In this document: positions 40,329 to 49,332 of the stretch, piece by piece
Layout: every line of letters starts with the position of its first letter
Numbering within the stretch: the first letter of the stretch is position 1
Assembly: GCA_031260705.1 (NCBI GenBank)
Contig: JAISLA010000014.1
Coordinates: 30,535-94,534, forward strand
Length of the DNA: 64,000 bases
Reading direction: 5' to 3'
Origin: Endomicrobium sp.
Lineage (GTDB): Bacteria; Elusimicrobiota; Endomicrobiia; Endomicrobiales; Endomicrobiaceae
Made by a program: the position numbers and the translations under genes
Notes under the pieces: model-generated
What the model was told of the DNA's origin: nothing
Databases searched by the model: none
The model's input: only the letters and a program-made list of their open reading frames with translations

Positions 40329-40528
40329 TTTTAATTCTCAAGAACATTGCCACTTCACTTTTATTCCATTCAACAAACCTCATGCCGTTCCGCTGACACT
40401 TGATTATTGCGGCTGGAAAGTTATCGTCATTTAACATCACTGCAGCGTCCTATATTTCATAAGTTTTTCCTATTACATAACATTAATTTCTTTCATTTAC
40501 CTGTACTGATGTCTGTTCGTCCACATTT

Positions 40529-40840
40529 TTATGATTGCTGTGCGAACACTTTGACAATTTTAAACCCTTTCGCAAGCAGATAATATTTCAATAACTGTTG
40601 ATAGGTTTTTTTCTGCTTTTTCTGTTTTTCTAGTATAACTCTAGTATAATAAAAAAACAAATTATTACAGAGAATTTTACAACCTTTCATTTTAAATTCA
40701 TTTTCCTTATCTATATTCACTTTAGGGAATATAGAGCAATTATCATACATAGCAGGTGGTTTATCTTGCGGCTCACCGCTTTCAGGTTGTACGGGAGGAG
40801 TTTCAGTCTTAGTATTATTCCTATCATATTTATCCGCCAA
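40529..40840 (-). CDS. Unrecognised ORF downstream of a broken methyltransferase
   Basis: A 103-codon frame that begins at a TTG in poor context, with a proline- and glutamate-rich start (TETPPVQPESGEPQDKPP) and a lysine-rich end. An internal ATG near 40690 would give MKGCKILCNNLFFYYTRVIL, about 53 residues. It lies 68 bases after the end of the second R-M module. No family is recognised, and it may be a fragment or chance frame. Confidence 0.25.
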   Translation of the reverse strand: MADKYDRNNTKTETPPVQPESGEPQDKPPAMYDNCSIFPKVNIDKENEFKMKGCKILCNNLFFYYTRVILEKQKKQKKTYQQLLKYYLLAKGFKIVKVFAQQS

Positions 40841-40907
40841 TGTATTAAATTACATTTTTTCTGCTAAATAATATTCAAGCTCCAAATATAACTTTAATAA
40901 TTATCAA

Positions 40908-42009
40908 TCACGGAGTCTTGCATACAAAAACAAATTCTTTATGTCTATTAAAAAATGTTTTACCTGAATTAAAAAATTTATAGTCATAATCATAAATTTT
41001 CAATTCACCAAATTTGGATAAAATATCTTGAAGTTGCTCAAATTTAATTTTATTATTAGATGCTTCACTATTAGCATGATAAGTATTATTATATGATAAT
41101 ACAATATATTTGGTTTTGAGTTTAGACAATAAATCTGTTAAAGAATTTAATGCCTTTGATTTGGAATAATCACTTTTTTTGTTATTTCTCGGCATTTTTA
41201 GAGTTTTACCTGAAATTGACATCTTTTTCCACTCTGCTATATTCTCTAATATATGGTAAAAATTTATATACTGCCTTGCATTATACGGAGGGTCTATATA
41301 TGTTAAATCTGCAATTATGCTATCAGCAATACTGTTAGCATTTTTGCAAGTAATTATTGGTGAATGTTTATATTGTTTAATTTCAAGAGGAAGAAGTTCT
41401 ATTTTTTTATCCTTTGGAGTAGAAGATAAGAATGCTTCATAGTGTCCAACAGTATTTGCAATTTTGTCAGTGGAGTACAGTGTAATAAATCTTTAAACGA
41501 AAGATTGAAAGCCAACAGTATTTGCAATTTTGTCAGTGGAGTACAGTAAAGAACTGAGAAGTATGTAATATTCTCGTTCCGTTACTTCATTTTTTATAGT
41601 TTCTAAATGTTCTCTTACAGAACCTATAAATTTCGCATTAGAATATGAAAAATATGTTCCAGAAAATGTATCTGAAAAATAATTATCTTTTATATAATCT
41701 TCTGAATTGTTATAATAATTCAATAATTTATATATCTTGGCTTGATTGTATTCGCCATTAGAAAGCCATGCATTATAAAAAACATAATTTGAATACAAAC
41801 TATCATTTATATAGACTTTTTTATATAGTTCTATAACTTTTTTATTATTGTCAAAACAAACAACATATTTAGCATTTACATTTAGCCCAACACTTGCTCC
41901 ACCACAACACATATCTACAAATTTGTTTATTTTTTTGTGGGAAATGAAGAAATAGTTGATCTAAAAGCCTTGATTTATTCCCTGTGTAGTTTAATGGAGA
42001 TTTTATCAT
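40908..42009 (-). pseudogene. D12-class adenine methyltransferase, frameshifted and interrupted
   Basis: ATG 42009 overlaps the nuclease stop as ATGA and opens MIKSPLNYTGNKSRLLDQLF, the normal D12 start. An A7 tract then shifts the frame; one A less gives FPQKINKFVDMCCGGASVGL, motif I. The frame runs to a TAA at 41493 created by a 66-base duplication with a palindrome, and continues after it with ADLTYIDPPYNARQYINFYH (motif IV). It ends KEFVFVCKTP at 40908. Two defects are therefore visible. It would have protected against the adjacent HNH nuclease, which is also broken. Confidence 0.78.
41446..41547. repeat. 36-bp direct repeats around a 30-base palindromic insert
   Basis: Identical 36-base copies lie at 41446-41481 and 41512-41547, within the methyltransferase gene. 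Between them are 30 bases holding the perfect inverted repeat aatctttaaacgaaagatt (stem 7, at 41488-41506). Total gain is 66 bases, a multiple of three, but it introduces an in-frame TAA. This is either a templated slippage event or a small palindromic insertion with a long target duplication. Confidence 0.85.
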
Positions 42010-43369
42010 TTATTTTTTTCCAAATCTCCCTCTAATCCATAAAAACTCCCAAGAGTATTAATATCAACAAAAATACCTTTTTTAATCCACGCTTTTTTAT
42101 CTATTCCACTATACATTTTAATCAGCAAATTTTTAACAATATTATTCTGTACGTTATGTAATTTACGATGACAATTTGGACATAAGGGTATCATGTTTTC
42201 TCTTATATCTATATCATTGTTAAACAAGTGAGAATGCTCTAACTTTATTATATGATGAATTTCAAGATAAACTAAACACTTTTTAGTTAAAAAATATCCT
42301 TCCTTATGCCACGCTGAGTGATCCCCAAAATAATCAAAAAAACATCTTTTTTCATATTTATTAATAACCTCTTGCTTCTGATCTAATGAAAACTTACGCC
42401 TAGTATTTTTATCAAAAAGAACATTCTTATATTCTTCTTTTATTCCAGAAGCGTAAAAAATGATTTCTAATATATACTTTGATAAGCTCTTAAAAACTTG
42501 TTTTGTTAAATCCTTATCATTATCGTTAATTTCCAGAAACTTATTAAGCCCATTTGTAAATAGCAAATCAACATAAGTATTGATAATTTTTTCTTTTCTT
42601 TCATTTAAATTATCGATACCTGTATTCTTTAAACAAGCCTCTTTAAAAATATAATAATTTACTACTGTAAAAACATCAGATACAAAATTCTTTTCTCCAT
42701 CAGCATTTACTATCTTTCTTCTTAATGGACTACCTTTCCCATTAATATATTTGTATAAATCTTCTAAATCATTATCTTTTATTTCATTAGATAGTATTTT
42801 ATAGGCAAATTCATACGCTATATCACAAGTTGGATTATATAAAACAGAAGATATAAAAAGCTTGTTATTATGATTTTTCTTTAAAATTAAATCTTGCGCA
42901 GTTGCTACTAAATCATCATTGAAACTATTGGTAATTTTATCAATATCAATTAATGACTGTTTATCAATGCCAAAATATCTTCCCAATAAAAGATATAAAT
43001 ATAGAAAAGCCGTCACATATTGAATACCATTCTTTTGAATGATACTATAAAGTTTTTCTGCTAACAAGTTCAAAGTAATATTATTTTCAACATTTCTAAA
43101 TAATAGAGAAGCGAGCTCTAACCTTTTAAATTTCTGTTTATGTTTTTTCTGTTGCTCTATATCATAGCACCAACTTTTCCAAGCCAATGGATTATTTTTC
43201 TTTTTGAGATATTCAGGAACAAGTTCTTTTATGTAACATGAAATTGTTTGAGGACTTCTTATATTTGTTGTAATGTAATATACCCGAAAATCCTTGTTTG
43301 CTTGGTATGAGTGTTGGAAATAAAATTTTCTGTATTTATTTTTTCTATAAATTCTTTCATCTTTTCCAC
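42006..43369 (-). pseudogene. HNH restriction endonuclease, frameshifted near the N-terminus
   Basis: A GTG start at 43369 behind AGAGGAA opens a short frame with MKEFIEKINTENFISNTHTK and QTRIFGYITLQQI, then stops. Two bases off, the rest continues with RSPQTISCYIKELVPEYLKK and reads to 42006. A two-base insertion (extra TA in CAAATATAAG) explains this. The C-terminal HNH domain is complete: LVYLEIHHIIKLEHSHLF, then NMIPLCPNCHRKLHN. Reconstructed size is about 455 residues. It sits upstream of its D12 methylase with an ATGA overlap, as in type II R-M operons. Confidence 0.78.
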
Positions 43370-43567
43370 AATTTCCTCTGTACAAGTTTTCGTATAGTAA
43401 TCATAATAAATTTATTTCCATGAGATATTTACCATTGTCATCTGACCTGCTGTTGCCATATATGTAAATTACAAATAGTATTTATTCAACTGTGTCCATT
43501 ACCCATATTGATAATTTCAGGACATAGAACTTATTTTAACTTATTTTAACATTCAATTACATCATTT

Positions 43568-44257
43568 TTATATCAAACTGTATTCTTTGAAACTGAAATA
43601 ATTATTATTTGAAATTATTATGTGATCTAAAAGCGAAATTTCTATAGATTCCAAAGCCTTTTTCACGGCAACAGTTGCATTTATGTCGTTTTGCGACGGT
43701 TTCAAAGTACCACCGGGATGATTATGCGCTATTACAACGGAAGCAGCTCTGCATTTTAACGCAATTTCCGCAATTTTTCTTGGTATAAGCAAAGATTTAT
43801 TTACAGTACCGCTTTCAAGTTCTAAACAATCAGTAACTCTATTTCCTGAATTTAACAGTATTGCATAAAATTTCTCTATCTTCTCACCGCTTAAAGTTGA
43901 AATCAAATAATCTTTCACATTTTTAGGCGATGACAATCTATCTTTTTCTTTTATATCCAAAGACAAATACAGAGAAACAAACTTTTTCAAAAATAACAGA
44001 AACTCAGCAGAATAGTCTGAAATGCCTTTAATTCCTTTCAACTCATCTGTATCAGCGTCAAAAACTTGTTTTAGGCTGCCGAATTTATTTATCATTTCTT
44101 TTGCCAAAGCTTTCACGTCTTTTCTGGGTAAAACGTATGTCAGTGTCAATTCCAATATCTCATAATCCGCAAAATTACTGAACCCTCCGGAAATAAATTT
44201 TTTTCTCAGACGGCATCTATGTCCCAAATAATGAGGTCCCGACTTTTTTATATTCAT
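43568..44257 (-). CDS. radC: RadC family JAB-domain protein
   Basis: A RadC-type protein; despite the name its function is uncertain. I choose ATG 44257 (MNIKKSGPHYLGHRCRLRKK), since the family begins near GHRxRLR and the longer frame overlaps the remnant of the next gene. It has an N-terminal helix-hairpin-helix part (FADYEILELTLTYVLPRKDV and LKGIKGISD). The JAMM metallo-domain has HNHPGGTLKPSQND with both histidines and the aspartate. Length 229. The start lacks a clear ribosome site. Confidence 0.9.
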   Translation of the reverse strand: MNIKKSGPHYLGHRCRLRKKFISGGFSNFADYEILELTLTYVLPRKDVKALAKEMINKFGSLKQVFDADTDELKGIKGISDYSAEFLLFLKKFVSLYLSLDIKEKDRLSSPKNVKDYLISTLSGEKIEKFYAILLNSGNRVTDCLELESGTVNKSLLIPRKIAEIALKCRAASVVIAHNHPGGTLKPSQNDINATVAVKKALESIEISLLDHIIISNNNYFSFKEYSLI

Positions 44258-44264
44258 CAATAAA

Positions 44265-44945
44265 TTATTTTTCCCTGCATCTCTTTTTTGCAAGACACAT
44301 TTTTTTCTCTTCAAGCATCTTTTCTTTAGCACGTTTAGAACGTTTTCTTTTTTGTCTACGAATTCTTTCTATTTTCTGCTGTTTTCGGATAATCTTCCTA
44401 AAACTTTTTCTTCAATTTTTTCTGCAAGCAACCGTCTTGCAAAAAATCTGTTTAATCCCTGAGTTCTCTATCCCTGCAACACTTTACTGCTATTCCCGTT
44501 GGATAATGCTTCAGATAAACAGTTGTCGAAACTTTGTTGACATTCTGCCCGCCTTTCTCCGAAGAACGGATAAACTTTTCTTCAATATCTGATTCCTGAA
44601 CTTTGTATTTTTCAAATTTTTTATCAAGTTCCTCTTGTTTTTTAGGACTTACTCCAAAATCTGTCATATCCGTACCTTTTGATTTCTTCAGATCTCTAAT
44701 AAGTTCTGATTGACTTGTAAACAAGTGAACATTTATTCCGTTATTTTTAGCAGCCTTCACATTTTCTCCCATATCATCAACGTAAAATATTTCTTCCTGT
44801 AAAATATCAGGACAGGTAAAAATCAGCTCATTAAAATCTTTACTTTATAATTGCGGGGCTTTTTCAGATATGCTTTAATAAATTTTGATAAGTCAAACCT
44901 GAAAATGACATTTCCTAAATCAAAAAATGCGATTTTTATTGACAT
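44265..44945 (-). pseudogene. HAD hydrolase joined to a GGQ release-factor-like domain, deleted and frameshifted
   Basis: ATG 44945 opens MSIKIAFFDLGNVIFRFDLS, HAD motif I (DxGN), and stops after about 42 residues. A second frame resumes with EEIFYVDDMGENVKAAKNNG (HAD motif III-IV), so the HAD core (about 100 residues) is deleted. In the same frame follows MTDFGVSPKKQEELDKKF (from about 44667) and SSEKGGQNVNKVSTTVYLKH, a release-factor GGQ domain. After a stop, two more frames give LNRFFARRLLAEKIEEKVLG and RRQKRKRSKRAKEKMLEEKK, the basic tail of RF-like rescue proteins, ending at 44265. Confidence 0.72.
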
Positions 44946-44980
44946 ACAATTTCCACGCTATATTTCAATTTAAATACTGC

Positions 44981-46641
44981 TTATAACATTTTGAACTTTA
45001 ACGTATCCATCATATATATTAATCTAATAAAAATGTCCTCTAATATTTCATCTAATCCTTTTTCATTAAATCCAAAATAAGATAATGTTTTTTCATTTGG
45101 ACTTTCACTTCGTCTATGAACAACTGTTGAAGAACGTAAAGCTTGAAGCTTCCTTAAAAACTTAATCTCCTCAGGAATCATAACATTATTATACTCTAGA
45201 AATGATTCAAACTTATCTATCCCTTTGGCATCCTCTTTTTCGATAAGAATTCTTTTAACCAATTCTTTTTCATTTAAAGAATCAATAAAAATTTTAGTCA
45301 AAGCAAGTATTTGTTCATTAAATTCTTTTTGGTTACCTTGACTAGTTAATAAGTGAAGAGCTTTTAAATAATGAGAATCATCTTTAGATAAAGGATTAAA
45401 TAAATGCCAATCATATTTTTTAAACCATAATTCACTAAATATTCTAAAATTCATTTTCAGGTTTAAATCAGCTTTAACAGGATCGCAAAATTCTCCAGCA
45501 AAGAGACGTTTAAATCCAGTATCACTAAACCCTTCTTTACGTGGAGAAATATTAAAGCTTTTCCAGTATAATTGTTCTTTATGACCTAGATGACCTAAAT
45601 CTCCTAGCAGAACTATTACATAATCATTACAGTTGTTATCTACCCTGAGAGACCATGCTTTATTACATGAGATACGACCATCATCTACTGAATATTTGTC
45701 CGGATTACCATAGTATTTTTGTAAAACATCTTTTAAAAAAAAACAGGCGTAAGATATTGCGGGGCTTTAGGATTTTTTCCAAAAAGATTCCCTAATTTTT
45801 TCTCATCACACGAAAACGATACATCATCTCCATTTTCATCATAGCCAATAATAAACTCTTCAAACTTATCATTTTTTTCTGTATTAGGACTATAATTTTC
45901 AATTTTTTTAATCAGGACTTTACCTCTAATCGAGCTTTTAATTTTTACAGCAGATAAGCCACTAATATCTGTAATCTCATGATTATAAAAATATTCCTCA
46001 GAGGAATTATTTTTATTTATATTATTTATTCCTAATTCTGTTACTGTTTTACCGCTAAATCTAAAAAAAATAAAATAGACAAACAAATTCTTTCCTCTTG
46101 CCGATATATAATCTTTTAAAAATTTCAGTTTTATAAGTACCTGATTATTATCAATTTTTGCAACAGTTTCTTCGTCCCCATTATCATCAAAATATAAATA
46201 CTCTTTTTTATCAGGAGAGTGGTATTCTTCATATAAATTGTGATAAAGTCTAAATTCTTCTGATAATTCTAAATATCCATCCTTTCGCCCAAATCCTTCA
46301 CGACAATAAACCAACGGTTCAAAACTTTCATTATTAAATCTATAATATTTTGTTTCATCTTCGTCAAATACAGGACGAGTGTCTGCATAAATTATTTCAT
46401 GGTCATAATTTTGATTTTGTAATACTTCGTTAACTTTTTTATTAGCATCTATTATTGCAGTATATACATTACCATTACCATTACCATTACCATTACCACT
46501 ACCACTACTAAAATTATCAGTACATAATACTTTATCACGTCGAAGGCTATAAAAAACAGTTATCCAGCCTTTATCGATAAATTTTGTATCTATCTGCTTT
46601 TTTATATCTTCAAAAAATAGGTCTTTCATATCAATTAACAT
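44981..46641 (-). pseudogene. Large uncharacterised protein with C-terminal HEPN-like motif, split at T9
   Basis: The first frame starts at ATG 46641 behind AAGAAG and runs 302 codons to a stop inside nine T residues (complement of 45735-45743). With one more T, or two fewer, it continues LKDVLQKYYGNPDKYSVDDG to 44981, giving about 553 residues. The N-terminal part has WITVFYSLRRDKVLC, a Gly-Asn repeat and GYLELSEEFRLYHNLYEEY. The helical C-terminal part has ALRSSTVVHRRSE, where R-x5-H resembles the HEPN ribonuclease motif. I do not recognise a named family. It sits among defence genes. Confidence 0.6.
46467..46508. repeat. Hexanucleotide microsatellite inside a coding region
   Basis: Five perfect copies of cattac (46467-46496) are followed by two of cactac (46497-46508). 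Read on the minus strand they encode a Gly-Asn/Gly-Ser repeat in the large HEPN-like gene. Unit length is a multiple of three, so copy-number change would alter length, not frame. Confidence 0.9.
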
Positions 46642-46916
46642 ATATTCACTTCTTATTTATATTTTATATTATTTTCTATCAGATCCAACTTTAAATCTGT
46701 TCTTAATTTCAGAAAAAGAATTTATTATTCTGTCATAATCTGATACGACTGCCACAGGAGAAAAAAGATTTATAATACTTTTCCTGCCGTCTCATTTCTA
46801 CAGTCAACTTAAATTTAAGCTGGTACAAAAAATATCCATTCTCTCAATTATTCCTCTTAAAAGGATCATGAGGATGGCTTTGTCGTCCGGACATAAGAAT
46901 GCAAAACGCTTGTTAA

Positions 46917-47594
46917 CTACCCCGGAACACCGTGCGACGAATACGGATGACGCACATCCTTTCCGCGCACCATAAAAATAACATCTTCGCTGATATTTGT
47001 AGCATGATCGCCAAGTCTCTCTATGCTTTTTGTCACAAAAATCAAATCTATGGTTCTTTGAATAGTATCAATATCTGAAGATTTAAGCATTAAACTTTTA
47101 AGATTAGCGAGAACTTTGTATTTTAAATCGTCAACTTCATCATCTTTTGCAAGCACCAACAATGCAAGTTCGGGATCGCTCGTATTAAAAGCTCTTATAC
47201 AGTCTATTACCATATTTTGCACAGTTTCCACCATTTTAGGAATATAAATAAGAGATTTAATTTTGGGATACTTTATTAAATCCAAAGCCATCTCGCTTAT
47301 ATTTACGGCTTCGTCGCCCATTCTTTCCAAATCACTGTTAATACGCATTGCGGAAGTTATAAATCTTAAATCACCGCCGACAGGCTGATTTAAAGCTATA
47401 AGTTTTAAACATTTATCGTCAATAACTATTTCCTGAATGTTAACTTCTTTTTCAAGACAAAATACAGTATCAGCCTGCTTGGGATTTCTTTCGACAAGCT
47501 CCTGCATCGCAGTTTTTATCATTTTCTGAACAAGTCCAGCCATATTAAGAAGATAATTTTGTAAATCTCTCATTTCAACGTCAAAACGCCGCAT
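46917..47594 (-). CDS. phoU: Phosphate signalling protein PhoU
   Basis: PhoU links the Pst transporter to the phosphate two-component system and limits phosphate uptake. The 225-residue protein consists of two homologous three-helix repeats, with conserved metal-binding patches GDLRFITSAMRINSDLERMGDE and FVTKSIERLGDHATNISEDV. It is the last gene of the pst operon. Its start at 47594 is only three bases past a run of nine G residues that occupies the ribosome-site position (complement of 47598-47606). Confidence 0.94.
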   Translation of the reverse strand: MRRFDVEMRDLQNYLLNMAGLVQKMIKTAMQELVERNPKQADTVFCLEKEVNIQEIVIDDKCLKLIALNQPVGGDLRFITSAMRINSDLERMGDEAVNISEMALDLIKYPKIKSLIYIPKMVETVQNMVIDCIRAFNTSDPELALLVLAKDDEVDDLKYKVLANLKSLMLKSSDIDTIQRTIDLIFVTKSIERLGDHATNISEDVIFMVRGKDVRHPYSSHGVPG

Positions 47595-47597
47595 ATT

Positions 47598-47606
47598 CCC
47601 CCCCCC
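47598..47606 (-). promoter_or_regulatory. G9 tract at the phoU ribosome-binding position
   Basis: In the transcript, nine consecutive G residues end three bases before the phoU ATG, inside the Shine-Dalgarno window. Such runs are rare in this AT-rich DNA and prone to slippage. Length change here would alter spacing and therefore phoU translation rather than its frame. Confidence 0.6.
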
Positions 47607-47737
47607 ATCCCTTTTTTTAAGCAGAGCTTAAAGTTAAGATTGAAAAATGAAGTTAACGATAACAGCTCATGACATTATACTTGCTACTTCTCAATGACAA
47701 TAAAATATCTTTCTGCCGCTTATTTTATTATATGTCT

Positions 47738-48493
47738 TTAACCAAATCTGCCGCTTACATAATCTCCCGTTTCTCTTTTTGACGGATTTGTAAATATTTT
47801 TTCAGTCTTATCAAATTCTATAAGTTCGCCAAGAAACATAAAGGCAGTATTATGCGAAATTCTCGCCGCTTGCTGCATGTTGTGCGTTACTACTACAATG
47901 GTATATCTGTCCTTTAATTGAATCACCAATTCTTCAATTTTCTGTGTTGCAACCGGATCAAGAGAAGAACAAGGCTCGTCAAGAAGAATAACATGAGGAG
48001 CTACAGCAATAAGCCTTGCAATGCAAAGTCTTTGCTGTTGCTCCAGAGTCAAATTTAATGCCGATTTACGCAGTTTATCTTTAATATCGTTCCATAACAA
48101 AACGGCTTTTAAACTTCTTTCTACAGTTTCGTCAATAATATTCTTATTTAAAGCTATTCTGTTAACTTTTAAACCAAAAGCAACATTTTCATAAATTGAA
48201 ATCGGAAAAGGATTTGGTCTTTGGAAAACCATTCCGACATTTCTTCTCAAAGCATCTACATCAATTTCATCGCCGTAAATATTTTCGCCGGATACGTTGA
48301 TTTCGCCACTTGTATAAACGTTTTCTATCGTGTCATTTATTCTGTTTATTGATCTTAAAAGAGTAGATTTGCCGCAGCCTGACGGACCTATCATAGCGGT
48401 AATTCTTTTTTCTTCAATATTAATATTAATATTTTTGAGTGCATGAAAATCTGCATAATATAAATTAAATTTTTTTATTTCTATTTTTGACAT
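47738..48493 (-). CDS. pstB: Phosphate ABC transporter ATPase with lost signature motif (PstB copy 1)
   Basis: A 251-residue PstB. Walker A GPSGCGKST, Q-loop FQRPNPFPISIYENV, Walker B VILLDEPCSSLDP and the switch histidine VVVTHNMQQ are all intact. The ABC signature, LSGGQ in the family, reads LTLEQQQRLC here, so both glycines and the serine are gone. Such a subunit can bind ATP but cannot complete a partner's ATP site. The neighbouring copy keeps the signature, so the two probably form a heterodimer with one normal and one dead site. It lies between phoU and the second pstB. Confidence 0.9.
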   Translation of the reverse strand: MSKIEIKKFNLYYADFHALKNININIEEKRITAMIGPSGCGKSTLLRSINRINDTIENVYTSGEINVSGENIYGDEIDVDALRRNVGMVFQRPNPFPISIYENVAFGLKVNRIALNKNIIDETVERSLKAVLLWNDIKDKLRKSALNLTLEQQQRLCIARLIAVAPHVILLDEPCSSLDPVATQKIEELVIQLKDRYTIVVVTHNMQQAARISHNTAFMFLGELIEFDKTEKIFTNPSKRETGDYVSGRFG

Positions 48494-48579
48494 ACGTTCC
48501 CCAAAATCAACCGCACAAACGCATCTGCAAAACCAGCGAGATTACGCCGGACGAATGGAAATGATAATCGGCAAAAGTG

Positions 48580-49332
48580 TCAACCAAAGCGGCCGGTAAT
48601 ATAATCTTCCGTCCGTTTTTCTTTCGGAGATACAAATAATCTATCAGTCTTATCAATTTCAACAAGTTTACCCATAAGAAAGAATGCCGTCCTACTGCTA
48701 ACGCGCGACGCCTGTTTTACATTATTTGTCACAAGCACTATAGTATATCTCTGCTTAAGTTCAATCATCGATTCTTCAACCTTTGCCGTAGATATTGGAT
48801 CAAGTCCTGAGCAAGGCTCGTCAAATAAAATAACTTCAGGGTTAATTGCAAGAATTCTTGCAATACAAAGTCTCTGCTGCTGTCCGCCAGACAGTTTCAT
48901 TGCAGATGAGCTTAATCTGTCTTTAACTTCATTCCACAAAGAAGCGTCTTTTAAAGCCTGTTCAACTATAGCATCCTGTTCCGATTTCTTTGAAATAAGC
49001 CCCAGACGCTTCGGAGCATAGATAATATTTTCATATATGCTCACAGGAAGCGGTATAGGCATAGCAAAAAGCATACCAATGCGTTTTCTTAAATTCTCCA
49101 TATTCATATCAAAAATATTGTCGCCTACGAGATAAACTTTGCCTGTGCGTGAATAAGTTACATCCAAATCGTTCATTCTGTTTAAAGTTCTCAAAAACGT
49201 CGTCTTGCCACTGTTTGCCGGACCTATAATACTTAAAATTTCATTTTGGGCGATATTAATGCTCAACGATTCCAAAACACATTTTTTATTGTAATAACAA
49301 CTCAAATCTTTAACTTTAATTTTATCTACCAT
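48580..49332 (-). CDS. pstB: Phosphate ABC transporter ATPase with altered Q- and H-loops (PstB copy 2)
   Basis: A 250-residue PstB paralogue. The signature KLSGGQQQRLCIA and Walker B VILFDEPCSGLDP are intact. Walker A is the unusual but permissible GPANSGKTT. The Q-loop glutamine is alanine (LFAMPIPLP instead of FQxPNPFP), and the switch histidine is asparagine (LVTNNVKQ instead of VTHNMQQ). Its own ATP site is therefore unlikely to hydrolyse ATP, but its signature can complete the site of copy 1. The start overlaps the pstA stop by 7 bases. Confidence 0.9.
   Translation of the reverse strand: MVDKIKVKDLSCYYNKKCVLESLSINIAQNEILSIIGPANSGKTTFLRTLNRMNDLDVTYSRTGKVYLVGDNIFDMNMENLRKRIGMLFAMPIPLPVSIYENIIYAPKRLGLISKKSEQDAIVEQALKDASLWNEVKDRLSSSAMKLSGGQQQRLCIARILAINPEVILFDEPCSGLDPISTAKVEESMIELKQRYTIVLVTNNVKQASRVSSRTAFFLMGKLVEIDKTDRLFVSPKEKRTEDYITGRFG

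Noticed and set aside
46467..46508. Repeat array as CRISPR
   Set aside because: Units are six bases, contiguous, and lie inside a coding frame; there are no spacers.
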